From assembly GCF_035594125.1 (NCBI RefSeq), contig NC_087191.1, positions 2,528,501 to 2,592,500 of the forward strand: a stretch of 64,000 nucleotides of DNA, in the 5' to 3' direction. The notes beneath the pieces are model-generated. The model did not search any database. It was not told where the DNA came from and was given only the letters and a program-made list of their open reading frames with translations. A program made the translations under genes and the position numbers. The DNA is from Scylla paramamosain (lineage: Eukaryota; Arthropoda; Malacostraca; Decapoda; Portunidae). Shown here piece by piece: positions 48,401-62,200 of the stretch (positions are counted from its first letter, which is position 1; the number at the start of each line of letters is the position of its first letter).

Positions 48401-50920
48401 CCGTTTTAGCGTTTTTCTACGTAAAACACTGAAAAGACACGTTTTCAGTAATTTTGTTTTGAATTCACATATTGACTGACTTCCATATTATTTATCGTTT
48501 TGGTGCCTAATATGCTGAAAAACACTGAAAAGACAGATTTCTGGTAAAGTCGTTTAACTTCCTTATATAGGTTGCATGCACTTTAGAGTTTGGTACATAA
48601 AAATCCGAAAAAAGAGCTATAATTAACTTTATTGATAATGTTCTTTTTTCCCCATAAATTCCCTGAATTTTGGCAGAATTTTGGCATCTTGGTACCTATG
48701 AAAATCAATATAAAAAAAAAGCTATTTTTTTTTTATTTCCCTATAAAGAGTGTTATTTGTGGGTTTTAACATTTTGGTACTTAAGGAACACTTAAAAACA
48801 CTTAAAAACACTCAAAACACATGTTTTAAGTAATGTTATTCTGCTTCTCAAAAAAAGGAGTTTTTTTTGCATGCGTTTTAGCGTTTTGGTTTGTAAAGAG
48901 GTCAAAAACACTTCAAGGCAAGTTCTTGGTAAAAGTTTATTTTATTCGCATGTAATGTGATTGCCCTGTTTTTTTTTTTTTTTGTGATTTATTGCCTAAC
49001 ACGCTCAAAAACACTCAAAAGACACTTCTAGTAATGTCATTTTTTTTCCAACATAGTTTCGCGTGCTATTTGGGGTTTTGCTAAGAATGTGAAAAAAACA
49101 TTCAAAATATACGCATTTGGTAAGGTTGTTCTGTTTCTCAATTAATATTAATATACCTTTTTGGTAAAGTTATTTTATTTCTTCTTATTGGTTGGTTTGC
49201 ATCCGTTTTAGCGTTTTTCTACGTAAAACACAGAAAAGACACTTTTTCAGTAATTTTGTTTTAGATTCCCATATAGAATGACTTGCATGTTATTTACCGT
49301 TAGGGTACCTAACAAGCTGAAAAACACTCATAAGACAGTTTTCTGGCAAAGATGTTTAATTTCCCCATATAGGTGGCTTTGCATGCACTTTAGGGTTTGG
49401 TACATAACAGTACGAAAAAAAAAGCTAAAATTAACTTTTTTGATAATTGACTAAGAATTTCCTGAATTTTGCCGAAATTTTGGCATCTCGGTACCTGTGA
49501 AGATGAAAAAGAAAGAAAAAAAATATCGTATTTATTTATTTATTTTTCTCAATAAAGAGTGTTATTTGTGGCTTTTTAGCTTTTTAGTAAATAATCATTT
49601 TAAAAACACTGATAATACGCGTTTCTCGTAATGTCATTTCGTTTCCCAAACATAAGGTTCTTTGCATGTATTTAAGCGTTTTTATTGGTAACATGATCAA
49701 AAAACACTCAAAATATATGTTTTTGGTAATGTTATTCTCTTTCTCCATAAAGTGTGTTTTGCATGCGTTTTAGCGTTTTGGTATATAAGGAGCTCAAAAC
49801 ACTTAAAGGCAAGTTCTTGGTAAAAATTAATTTTATTTCCATGTAAAGTGATTCCCCTGCTTTTTAGTGCTTTATTGCCTATCACGCTCAAAAACACTCA
49901 AAAGACACTTTTCTGGTAATGTCATTTTTTTCCCACATAAAGCTTATTTCGCACGCAATTTTGGATTTTGGTAACTAAGAATGTGAAAAGCACTCAAAAT
50001 ACACGCATTTAGTAAAGTTGTTCTGTTTCTCAATTAAGAGTGTTATTCATGGGTTTCAGCATTTTGGTATCTAGGAAACTTCTCCATATACACGAGTTTT
50101 TGCGTTTTTTGGCTTGTGGTTGTTTTGAACTATAAAACATTCATTATACACTTTTCTCGCAATGTCCCTTTGTTTCCCAATATAGAGTATCAATATAGAT
50201 CATCAATTTTCGCGTTTTTTTTTTTGTAAGTAACAAGCTCAAAAACACTCAAAATATACCTTTTTGGTAATGTTTTTCTACTTCTTGATATTGGTTGGTT
50301 TCCATCCGTTTTAGAGTTTTTCTACGTAAAACACTGAGAAGACACGTTTTCAGTAATATTGTTTTGGCTTGCCATACAGAGTGAGTTCCTTATTATTTAT
50401 CGTTTAGGTGCCTAACATGCTGAAAAACACTCAAAACACAGATTTCTGGTAAGGTTGATTAATCTCCTCATATGGGAGGCTTTGCATGCACTTTAGTGTT
50501 TGATACATAACAGTCCGAAAAAAACCTAATATCAACTTTTTTTATATAATTCTCTTATCATATAATTGCCCTAACTGTTCACAGAATTTTGGCATCTCGA
50601 TACCTATGAAGGTGATTAATAAAAAAAAAAAATCCTTTTATTTATTTTTTTTTTATTTTTTATTTTTTTTCTGAATAACAAGTGTTATTTGTGGGTTTCA
50701 GCTTTTTGGTAGTTAAGGAACTTAAAAACACTCATAATACACGTTTCTTCTAATGTCCTTACGTTTCCCAAACATAAGGTTCTTTGCATGTATTTAAGTG
50801 TTTTTAAAGATAACATTATCAAAAACATTCAAAATACATGTTTTTGGTAATATTATTCTGTTTCTCCATAAAGTTTCTTTTCCATGCGTTTTAGCGGTTT
50901 GGTATGTAAAGAGCTCAAAA

Positions 50921-51084
50921 ACATATATTGGTAAGTTCTTGGTAAAAGTTGGTTTTATTCCCATGTAAGTGATTGCCCTGCTTTTTAGTACTTCATTGCC
51001 TAACATATATTGGTAAGTTCTTGGTAAAAGTTGGTTTTATTCCCATGTAAGTGATTGCCCTGCTTTTTAGTACTTCATTGCCTA
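50921..51084 (+). repeat. 82-bp exact tandem duplication in C1
   Basis: The stretch from ACATATATTGGTAAGTTCTT through TACTTCATTGCCTA is present at 50921-51002 and again, identical by eye, at 51003-51084. The boundary uses the short word TAACA at the monomer end. Confidence 0.95.
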
Positions 51085-52931
51085 ACACGCTCAAAAACAA
51101 TTAAAAGACACTTCTGGTAATGTCATTTTTTTCTTATGCTATTTTGGGTATTGCTAACTAGGAATATGAAAAACACTCAAAATACAGGCATTTGCTAAGG
51201 TTGTTCTGTTTCTCAATTAAGATTGTTATTCATGAGTTTCAGCATTTTGGTATCTAAGAAACTTCTTTATATACACGAGTTTTTTTTTCGTTTTTCTACA
51301 TAAAACATTGAGAAGATACATTTTCAGTAATTTTGTTTTGGATTCCCATATAGAATGAGTTCCTTATTATTTATCGTTTTGGTGCCTAACATACTGAAAA
51401 ACACTCAAAACACAGATTTCTGGTAAGGTCGTTTAATTTTCTCATATAGGAGGCTTTCCATGCACTTTAGGGTTTGGTACATAACAGTCCGAAAAAAAAA
51501 GTTAAAATTAACTTTTTTGATAATATTCTTTTGTTCATATAATTTTCCTGAATTATCCCAGAATTTTGGCATATCGGTGCCTATGAAGATGAAAAAAAAA
51601 ATATTATTTTTTTTTCTAAATATAAAGTGTTATTTGTGGGTTTTAGCTTTTTGGTACTTAAGGAACTTAAAAAACACTCATAATACACGTTTCTCGTAAT
51701 GTCCTTTTGTTTCCCAAACATAATGTTCTTTGCATGTATTTAAGCGTTTTTATAAATAACATGATAAAAAAACACCCAAATTACATGTTATTGGTAATAT
51801 TCTGTTTTTCCATAAAGTTTGTTTTGCATGCGTTTTAGCGGTTTGGTATATAAGGAGCTCAAAAACATTTAAAGGCAAGTTCTTGGTAAAAATTGGTTTT
51901 ATTCCAATGAAAAGTTATTGCTCTGCTTTTTAGTGCTTTATTGCCGATCACGCTCAAAAACTCTCAAAAGACATTTTTCTGGAAATGTCATGTTTTCCAA
52001 CATAAATCTGGTTTCGCATGAAATTTGGGTTTTTGGTAACTAAGAATATGAACTTTTGACTTTTGGTTCTTTTGAACTCTAAAACACTCATTATACACTT
52101 TTCTTGCAATGTCCTTTTATTTCCTAATATAGAGAGCTTTGCTTCAATTTTCGCGTTTTTTGTAGGTAACAAGCTCAAAAACACTCAAAATATACCTTTA
52201 TGGTAATATTTTTCTATTTTTCTATATTGGTTGGTTTGCATCCGTTTTAGCGTTTTTCTACCTAAAACACTGAGAAGACACGTTTTCAGTAGTTTTGTTT
52301 GGATTCCCGTATAGAGTGAGTTCCTTATTTATTTATCGTTTTGGTGCCTAACATTCTGAAAAACACTCAAAAGACAGATTTCTTTTAAGGTCGTTTAATT
52401 TTCTCATATAGGAGGAGGGTTTGCATGCATTTTAGGGTTTGGTATATAACAGTCCGAAAATAAAGCTAAAATTAACTTTTTTGATAATTTTCTTTTATCA
52501 TATAATAGCCCGGAATTTTCCCAGAATTTTGGCATCTCGGTACCTATGAAGATGAATAACAAAAAATAAATAAAATCCTATTTTTTATTTTTTTATTGAT
52601 TTATTTTTTCTAAATAATGAGTGTTATTTGTGGGTTTTAGCTTTTTGGTACTTAAGGAACTAAAAAACAATCATAATACATATTTCTCGTAATGTCCTTT
52701 CGTTTCCCAAACACAAGATTCTTTGCAAGTATTTAAGCGTTTTTATAGATAACATGATCAAAAACACTCAAAATACATATTTTTGGTAATGTTATTCTGT
52801 TTCTCCATAAAAGGTGTTTTGCATGCGTTTTAGCGTTTTGGTATGTAATGACCTCAAAAACACCTAAAGGCAAGTTCTTGTTAAAAGTTGGTTTTATTCC
52901 CATGTAATGTGATTGCCCTGCTTTTTAGTGG

Positions 52932-53355
52932 TTTATTGCCTAACACGCTCAAAAACACTCGAAAGACATTTTCTGGTAATATTATTTTTTTCCCACATAA
53001 AGCTAGTTTCGCATGGAATTTGGGGTTTTGGTAACTAAGAATTTGAAAAACACTCAAAATAAAGGCATTTAGTAAGGTTCTGTTTCTTAATTAAATGTGT
53101 TATTCATGAGTTTCAGCATTTTGGTATGTAAGAAACTTCTCTATTTATTGCCTAACACGCTCAAAAACACTCGAAAGACATTTTCTGGTAATATTATTTT
53201 TTTCCCACATAAAGCTAGTTTCGCATGGAATTTGGGGTTTTGGTAACTAAGAATTTGAAAAACACTCAAAATAAAGGCATTTAGTAAGGTTCTGTTTCTT
53301 AATTAAATGTGTTATTCATGAGTTTCAGCATTTTGGTATGTAAGAAACTTCTCTA
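52932..53355 (+). repeat. 212-bp exact tandem duplication
   Basis: Copy 1 at 52932-53143 and copy 2 at 53144-53355 appear identical along their length (end of C1, D1 and most of E1). The repeat of just over two monomers begins TTTATTGCCTAACACGC and ends AAGAAACTTCTCTA. Identity in such a variable region implies a very recent event, or an assembly error. Confidence 0.95.
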
Positions 53356-54300
53356 ATACACACATTTGGTAAGGTAGTTCTGTTTCTAAATTAAAAGTGT
53401 TATTCATGAGATTCAGCATTTTGGTATGTAAGAAACTTCTTTATGCACACGAGCTTTTGAGTTTTTTGCCTTGTGGTTCTTGTGAAACTATAAAACACTC
53501 ATTATACACGTTTCTCGTAATGTCCTTTTTTTTCCTAATATAGAGTGCGTTTCATCCATTTTCGCATCTTTTTGTAGGTGACAAGCTCAAAAACACATCA
53601 AAATATATCTTTTTGGTAATGTTATACTATTTCTTCATATTGGTTGGTTTGCATCCGTTTTAGCGTTTTTGTACGTAAATCACAGAAAAGACACGTTTTC
53701 AGTAATATTGTTAAAATTGCTGAAAAAACACTCAAAAGAAGGGTTTCTGGTAAAGTCGAGTAATTTTTCCATATAGATGGCTTTGCATGCACTTCAGGGT
53801 TTGGTACATAACTCCGGAAAAAAGCTAAAATTATTTTTTTATAATGTTTTTTTTTTATTTCCCTGAATTTTTCAAGAATTTTGGTATCTCGGTACCTATG
53901 AAGATGAATAACAAAATTTTTTTTTTCTCTATAAAGTGTTTTTTGTGTGTTTTAGCTTTTTGGTACTTAAGGAACTTAAAAACACTCATAATACACGATT
54001 TTCTTAATGTTTTTTCTTATACAAACATAGGGTTCTTTACATGTATTTAAGCATTTTTATAAGTAACATGATCAAAAACACCCAAAATACATATTTTTGG
54101 TAATGTTATTCTGTTTCTCCATAAAGGGTGTTTTACATGCGTTTTAGCGTTTTGGTATGTAAGTTGTTAAAAAAACACTTAAAGGCAAGTTCTTCGTAAA
54201 AGTTAGTTTTATTCCCAAGTTATGTGATTTTTCTGCTTTTTAGTGCTTTCTTGCATATCACGCTCAAAAACACTTAAAAGACATTTTTCTGGTAATGTCA

Positions 54301-54301
54301 T
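54301..54301. other. D1-to-A1 HOR jump (second copy)
   Basis: GGTAATGTCATTTAAGCG is the same join as near 5,637 and confirms the paralogy of P1 and P2. Confidence 0.8.
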
Positions 54302-56265
54302 TTAAGCGTTTTTATTGGAAATATGATAAAAAACACTCAAAATACATGTTTTTGGTAATGTTCTTCTGTTTCACCATAAAGTGTATTTTGTATGCATTTT
54401 AGTGTTTTGGTATATAAGGAACTCAAAAACACTTCAAGGCAAATTCTTATTAAAAATTGGTTTTATTCCAGTGTAATGTGATTGCCCTGCTTTTTAGTGC
54501 TTCTTTGCCTAACACAAAAACACTCAAAAGACATTTTTCTGGAAATGTCATTTTTTTCCTACATAAAGCTGGTTTCGCATGCAATTTGGGGTTTTGGTAA
54601 CTAAGAATGTTAAAAGCACTCAAAATACACACATTTAGTAAGATTGTTCTGTTTCTCAATTAAGAGTGTTGTTCATGAGTTTCAGCATTTTGGTATCTAC
54701 GAAACTTCTTCATATACAATAGTTTTTCCATTTTTTGCCTTGTGGTTCTTTTGAACTATAAAACACTCATTATACACTTTTCATGCAATGTCCTTTTCTT
54801 TCCCATTATAGAGTGTTTTGCACCAATTTTTGTGTTTTTTATAGGTAACAAGCTCAAAAACACTCAAAATATACCTTTTTGGTAATGTTTTTTCTATTTC
54901 TTTATATTGGTTTGTTTGCATCCGTGTTAGCGTTTTTCTACGTAAAACACTGAGAAGACACGTTTTCAGTAATTTTGTTTTGAATTCCCATATAGAGTGA
55001 GTTCCTTATTATTTATTGTTTTGGTGCCTAACATGCTGAACAACTCTCAAAAGAGAGATTTCTGATAAGGTCGTTTAATTTCCTCATATAGGAGGCTTTA
55101 CATGCACTTTAGGGTTTGGTATATAACAGTCCGTAAAAAAAGCTAAAATTAACTTTTTTGATAATATTCTTTTATTATATAATTGCCCTGAATTTTCCCA
55201 GAATTTTGGCATCTCGGTACCTATGAAGATAAATAAAAAAAAATCCTATTTTTTTTTATTTTTTATTTATTTATTTATTTTTTCTCAATAAAGAGTGTTA
55301 TTTGTGGGATTGAACTTTTTGGTACTTAAGGTTATTCAAAATACTCATAATACACGTTTCTCGTAATGTCCTTTCGTTTCCCAAACATAAGGTTCTTTGC
55401 ATGTATTTAAGCGTTTTTATAGATAACGTGATCAAAAACACTCAAAATACAAGGTTTTGGTAATGTTATTCTGTTTCTCCATAAAGTGTGTTTTGCATGC
55501 GTTTTAGCAGTTTTGTATAAAAGGAGCTCAAAAACACTTAAAGGCAAGTTCTTGGTAAAAAATGGTTTTATTCCAATGTAATGTGATTATCCTGCATTTG
55601 AGAGCTTTATTACCTATCACGTTGAAAAAACATTCAAAAGATACTTTTCTGGTAAAGTCATTCTTTTCCCCACAAAGCTATTTTCGCATGTAATTTCGGG
55701 TTTTTGGTAACTAAAAATGTGAAAAACACTCAAAATACACGCATTTAGTAAGGTTGTTCTGTTTCTCAATTAAGAGTGTTATTCATGAGTTTCAGCATTT
55801 TGGTATCTAAGAAATCTCTCCATATATACGAGTTTTTGCGTTGTTTGCTTTGTGGTTCTTTTGAACTATAAAATACTCATTATACACTTTTCTTGCAATG
55901 TCCTTTTGTTTCCCAATATACAGTGCTTTGCATCAATTTTCGCGTTTTTATAGGTAAAAAGCTCAAAAACACTCAAAATATACATTTTTGATAACCTTTT
56001 TCTATTTCTTGATATTGGTTAGTTTGCATCCGTTTTAACGTTTTTTTACGTAAAACACTGAGAAGACACGTTTTCAGTAACTTTGTTTTGGATTCCAATA
56101 TAGAGTGAGATCCTTATTATTTATCGTTTTAATGCCTAACATGCTAAAAAAAAACACACAAAATACAGATTTCTGGCAAGGTCGTTTAATTTCCTCATAT
56201 TGGAGGCTTTCCATGCATTTTAGGGTTTGGTACATAAAAGTCCGAAAAAAAAAGCTGAAATTAAC

Positions 56266-56266
56266 T
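56266..56266. other. E2-to-i1 HOR jump (second copy)
   Basis: GCTGAAATTAACTCTCCATA is the same join as near 7,558. Confidence 0.8.
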
Positions 56267-58292
56267 CTCCATACACACAAGTTTTTGCGTTGTTTGCTTT
56301 GTGGTTCTTTTGAACTATAAAACACTCATTATACACTATTCTTGCAATGTCCTTTTGTTTCCCAATATAGAGTGCTTTCCATCAATTTTCGCGCTTTTGT
56401 AGGTAAAAAGCTCAAAAACACTCACAATATACCTTTTTGGTAACGTTTTTCTATTTCTTGATATTGGTTGGTTTGCATCTGTTTTAACGTTTTTCTACGT
56501 AAAATACTGAGAAGACACGTTTTCAGTGATTTTGTTTTGGATTCCCATATAGAGTGAGTTCCTTATTATTTATCGTTTTGGTGCCTAACATGCTCAAAAA
56601 CACACAAATCACAGATTTCCGGTAAGGTCGTTTAATTTCCTCATATTGGAGGCTTTGCCTCCAACTTTAGGGTTTGGTACATAACAGTCCGAAAAAAAAA
56701 AGCTGAAATTTACTTTTTTGATAATATTCTTTTATCACATAATTGCCCTTAATTTTCCGAGAATTTTGGCATCTCGGTACCTATGAAGATGAATAACAAA
56801 AAAAAAAAAATCCTATTTATTTTTTTATTTTTTTATTTTCTAAATAAAGAGTGTTATTTGTGAGTTTTAGCTTTTTGTTACTTAAGGAACTTATAAAAAC
56901 ACTCATAATACACGTTTCTCGTAATGTCCTTTTGTTTCCAAAACATAATGTTCTTTGCATGTACTTAAGCGTTTTTATAGATAACATGATCAGAAACACT
57001 CAAAATACATGTTGTTGGTAATGTTATTCTGTTTCTCCATAAAGTTTGTTTTTCATGCGTTTTAGAGGTTTGGTATATAAGGGGTTAAAAAACTCTTAAA
57101 GGCAAATTCTTCGTACAAGTTGGTTTTATTCTCATGTAATGTGATTATTCTGCTTTTTATTGCTTTGTTGCATATCACGCTCAAAAACACTCAAAAGACA
57201 CTTCTCTGGTAATGTCATTTTTTTCCCAAATAAAGCTAGTTTCGCATGTAATTTGGCATTTTTGTAACTAAGAATGTGAAAAATACTTAAAATACACAAT
57301 TTGATAAGGTAGTTCTGTTTATCGATTAAAAGTGTTATTCTTGCATTTCATCATTTTGGTATGTAAAAATTTCTCTATATACACTAGTTTTTGCGTTTAT
57401 TGCCTTGTGGTTGTTTTAAAACTATAAAACACTCATTATACACGTTTCTCGTAATGTCCTTTTGTTTCCTAATATAGAGTGCTTTACATCCATTTTTGCA
57501 TTTTTTGTATTTAACAGGCTCAAAAACTCTCAAAATATATTTTTTTGGTAATGTTATTCTATTTCTTCATATAGGTTGGTTTATATCCGCTTTAGCGTTT
57601 TTCTACGTAAAACACTGAAAAGACACGTTTTCACTAATTTTGTTTTGGATTCACATATTAACTGATTTTCATATTATTTATCGTATTGGTGCCTAACATG
57701 CTGAAAAACATTGAAAAGACAGGTTTTTGGTAAAGTCGTTTAACTTTCCTATATAGGTGGCTTTAATTGCACTTTAGGTTTTTGTACATAACAATCAGAA
57801 AGAAAAGCTATAATCAACTTTCATGATAATGTTCTTTTTTTTCACATAAATTCCCTGAATTTTTGCAGAATTTTGGCAATTCGGTACCTATGAAGATGAA
57901 AAACAAAAAAAAAATGTATTTAATTGATTTATTTTTTCTAAAGAGTGTTATTTGTGGGTTTTAGCTTTTTTGGTACTCAAAGAACTTAAAAATCACTCAT
58001 AATACACGTTTCTCGTAATGTTCTTTCGTTTCCCAAACATAAGGTTCTTTGCATGTATTTAAGCGTTTTTTTAGATAACATGATCAAAAACACTCAAAAT
58101 ACATCTATTTGGTAATGTTATTCTGTTTCTCCATAAAATGTATTTTGCATGCGTTTTAGCGTTTTGGTATATAAGGAGCTCAAAAACACTTAAAGGCCAG
58201 TTCTTGGTAAAATTTGGTTTTATTCCCATGTAATGTGATTGCCCTGGCTATTAGTGCTTTATTGCGTAACACGCTCAAAAACACTGAAAAGA

Positions 58293-58602
58293 CATGCAAA
58301 ACCTCCCATTTGAGGAAATTAAATACGTTACCAGAAATCTGTCTTTTAAGTGTTTTTCAGCATGTTAGGCACCAAAAAGATAAATAATAAGGCACTCACT
58401 CTATGTGGGAATCCAAAAGAAAATTACTGAAAACGTGTCTTCTTAGTGTTTTACGTAGAAAACATTGCGAGAAAAATGTATAATGAATGTTTTATAGTTC
58501 AAAAAATCCACAAGGCAAAAAACGCAAAAACTCGTGTAAATGCTGAAACTCATGAATAACACTCTTAATTGAGAAACAGAGCAACCTTACTAAATGCGTG
58601 TC
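58293..58602 (-). repeat. Inverted HOR piece 4, internally deleted
   Basis: The outer junctions are the same as in pieces 1-3. However, reversed C2 (GTGTTTTACGTAG) joins AAAACATTGCGAGAAAAATG directly, so B2 and part of A2 are lost. It is 310 bp long, against about 450 bp in the others. Confidence 0.9.
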
Positions 58603-59220
58603 AAAAACACTAAAAGGTAAGTTCTTCGTAAAAGTTGGTTTTATTCCCATGTAATGTGATTGACCTGCTTTTTAGTGCCTTATTGCCTAACACGCTCAAA
58701 AACACTCAGACACTTTTCTGGTAATGACATTCTTTTCCCACATAAAGCTAGTTTAGCATGGAATTTGGGGTTTTGGTAACTAAGAATGTAAAAAAAAACA
58801 CTCAAAATACACGCTTTTAGTAAGGTTGTTCTGTTTCTTGATTAAGAGTTTTATTCATGAGTTTCAGCATTTTGGTATCTTAGAAACTTCTCTATACAGT
58901 CGAGTTTTTGCGTTTTTTGCCTTGTGATTCTGGTGAACTATAAAACACACATTATACACGTTTCTCATTATGTCCTTTTTTTTTCCTTATATAGAGTGCT
59001 TTGCATCCATTTTCGAGTTTCTTTTTATGTAACAAGCTCAAAAACACACAAAATATACTTTTTTGGAAATGTTATTCTATTCCTTCATATTAATTGGTTT
59101 GCCTCCGTTTTAGCGTTTTTCTACGTAAATCTTTTAAAAGACACGTTTCCAGTAATTTTTTTTTGGATTTCCATATAGAGTGACTTTCATATTATTTATC
59201 GTTTTGGTGCCTAACATGCT

Positions 59221-59221
59221 T
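59221..59221. other. C2-to-A2 HOR jump (delta copy)
   Basis: AACATGCTTTTTGGTGCC then TTTTGCTTCCC is the same join as near 19,890 and 30,465. Confidence 0.8.
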
Positions 59222-62200
59222 TTTGGTGCCTTTTGCTTCCCAATATAGAGTGCTTTCCATCCATTTTCGCGTTTTTTGTAGGTAACAATTTCAAAAACAC
59301 TCAAATTATACCTTTTTGGTAATATTATTCTATTTCTTCATTTTGGTTAGTTTGCATCCGTTTTAGCGTTTTCTACGTAAAACACCGAAAAGACATGCTT
59401 TCAGTAATTTTATTTTGGAATCCCATATAGATTGACTTCCTTAGGTTTTATCGTGTTGGTTCCTAACATGCTGAAAAACACTCATGAGACAGTTTTCTGG
59501 CAAAGACGTTTAATTTCCCCATATAGATGGCTTTGCATGCACTTTTGGGGTTTGGTACATATCAGTCCGAAAAAAAAGCTAAATTTAACTTTTTTGATAA
59601 TGTTCTTATTTCATATAATTTCCTGAACTTTGCCCGAATTTTTGGCACCTCGTTACCTGTGAATATGAATAAGAATGAAAAAAAAAATCGTATTTTTTTA
59701 TTTTTTATTTATTTTTATTTTTTTGTTTTCTCAATAAAGAGTGTAATTTGTGGCTTTTAGCTTTTTCGTACTTAATGAACTTAAAAACACTCATAATACA
59801 CGTTTCTCGTAATGTCCTTTCATTTCCCAAAAATACGGTTCTTTGCATGTATTTAAGCGTTTTTATTAGTAACATGATCAAAAACACTCAAAATACATGT
59901 TTTAGGTAATGTTATTCTGTTTCACCATAAAGTGTATTTTGCATGCATTTTAGTGTTTTGGTATATAAGGAGCTCAAATACACTTAAAGGCAAGTTTTTG
60001 TTAAAAATTGATTTTATTCCAATGTAATGTGATTGCCCTGCTTTTTAGTGCTTTATTGCCTAACACGCTCAAAAACACTCAAAAGACATTTTTATGGTAA
60101 TGTCATTTTTTTCCCACAAAAAGCTGGTGTCGCATGCAATTTGGGGTTCTGGTAACTAAGGATGTGAAAAGCACTCAAAATACACGCATTTAGTAAGATT
60201 GTTCTGTTTCTCAATTAAGAGTATTGTTCCAGAGTTTCAGCATTTTGGAATGTAAGAAACTTCTCTATATACACGAGTTTTTGCGTTTTTTGACTTGTAG
60301 TTCTTGTGAAACTATAAAACACTCATTATACACATTTCTCGTAATGTCCTTTTGCCTCCCAATATAGAGTGCTTTCCATCCATTTTCGCATTTTTTGTAG
60401 GTAACAATTTCAAAAACACTTAAAATATACCTTTTTGGTAATGTTATTTTATTTCTTCATATTAATTGGTTTACATCCGTTTTAGCGTTTTTCTACGTAA
60501 AACACCGAAAAGACACGTTTTTAGTAATTTTCTTTTGGATTCCCATATAGATTGACTTCCATGTTATTTATCGTGTTGGTTCCTAACATGCTGAAAAACA
60601 CTCATATGACCGTTTTCTGGCAAAGACGTTTAATTTCCCCATATAGGTGGCTTTGCATGCACTTTAGGGGTTTGGTACATAAGATTTCGAAAAAAAAAAT
60701 TAAATTTAACTGTTTTGATAATGTTCTTATTTCACATAATTTCCTGAAATTTGCCCGAATTTTGGCATTTCGGTACCTCTGAAGATGAATAAGAAAGAAA
60801 AAAAATATTGTATTTTCTTTTTTATTTATTTATTGTTTCTCAATAAGAGTGTTATTTGTGGCTTTTAGCTTTTTGGTAATTAATGAACTTAAAAACACTC
60901 ATAATACACGTTTCTCGTAATCTCCTTTCGTTTCCCAAAAATAGTGTTCTTTGCATTTATTTAAGCGTTTTTATTGGTAACATGATCAAAAACACTAAAA
61001 ATACATGTTTTTGGTAATGTTATTCTGTTTCACCATAAAAGAGTGTTTTGCATGCGTTTTAGTGTTTTGGTATATAAGGAGCTCAAAAAACACATACGGG
61101 CAAGTTCTTGGTAAAAATTCGTTTTCCTCCAATGTAATGTGATTGCCCTCCTTTTTTAGTGCTTTATTTTCTATCATGCTCAAAAACACTCAAAAGACAC
61201 TTTTCTGGTAGTCTTTTTTTCACACAAATCTATTTTCGCATGCAATTTCGGGTTTTGCAAACTAAGAACGTGAAAAGCACTCAAAATACACGAATTTAGT
61301 AAGGCTGTTCTGTTTCTCAATTAGGAATGTTATACATGAGTTTTAGCATTTTTGTATCTAGGAAACCTCTCCATATACACGAGATTTTGCGTTTTTTGCC
61401 TTGTGGTTCTTTTGAACTATAAAACACTCATTATACACTTTTCTTGGAATGTCCTTTTGTATCCCAATATAGAGTGCTTTGCATCAATTTTCGCGTTTTT
61501 TGTAGGTAACATGCTCAAAAACACTCAAAATATACCTTTTTAGTAACGTTTTTCTATTTCTTGATATTGGTTGCTTTGCATCCGTTTTAGCGTTTTTCTA
61601 CGTAAAACACTGAGAAGACACGTTTTCAGTAACTTTTTTTTGGATTCCCATATAGAGTGAGTTCCTTATTATTTATCGTTTTGGTGCCTAACATGCTAAA
61701 AAACACTCAAAACACATATTTCTGGTAATGTCGTTTAATTTCCTCATATAGGAGTCTTTCCATGCACTTTAAGGTTTTGTACATAACAGTCCGAAAAAAA
61801 AAGCTGAAATTAACTTTTTTCATAATATTCTTTTATCATATGATTGCCCTGAATTTTCCCAGAATTTTGGCATCTCGGTTCCTATGAATATAAATAAAAA
61901 AAATTAAAAAATTCCTATTTTTTTGTTTTTATTTTTTTATTTTCTAAATAAAGAGTGTTATTTGTGGATTTTAGCTTTTTGGTACTTAAGGAACTTAAAA
62001 ACCACTCATAATACACGTTTCTCGTAATGTCCTTTTGTTTCCCAAACATAATGTTCTTTGCATGTAATTAAGCGTTTTTATAGATAACATGATCAAAAAC
62101 ACTCAAAATACATGTTTTTGGTAATGTTATTCTGTTTCTCCATAAAGTTTGTTTTGTATGCGTTTTAGCGGTTTGGTATATAAGGAGCTCAAAAACACTT

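Larger units (their letters stand above)
51985..58050 (+). repeat. Segment P2, paralogue of 2.3-9.2 kb
   Basis: It matches P1 unit by unit (see the P1 entry), starting with the D1 variant CATAAATCTGGTTTCGCATG (2,355 and about 52,002). It also carries the truncated C2 at 53.7 kb and both shared jumps. P2 has an extra 212-bp duplication that P1 lacks. Confidence 0.8.
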
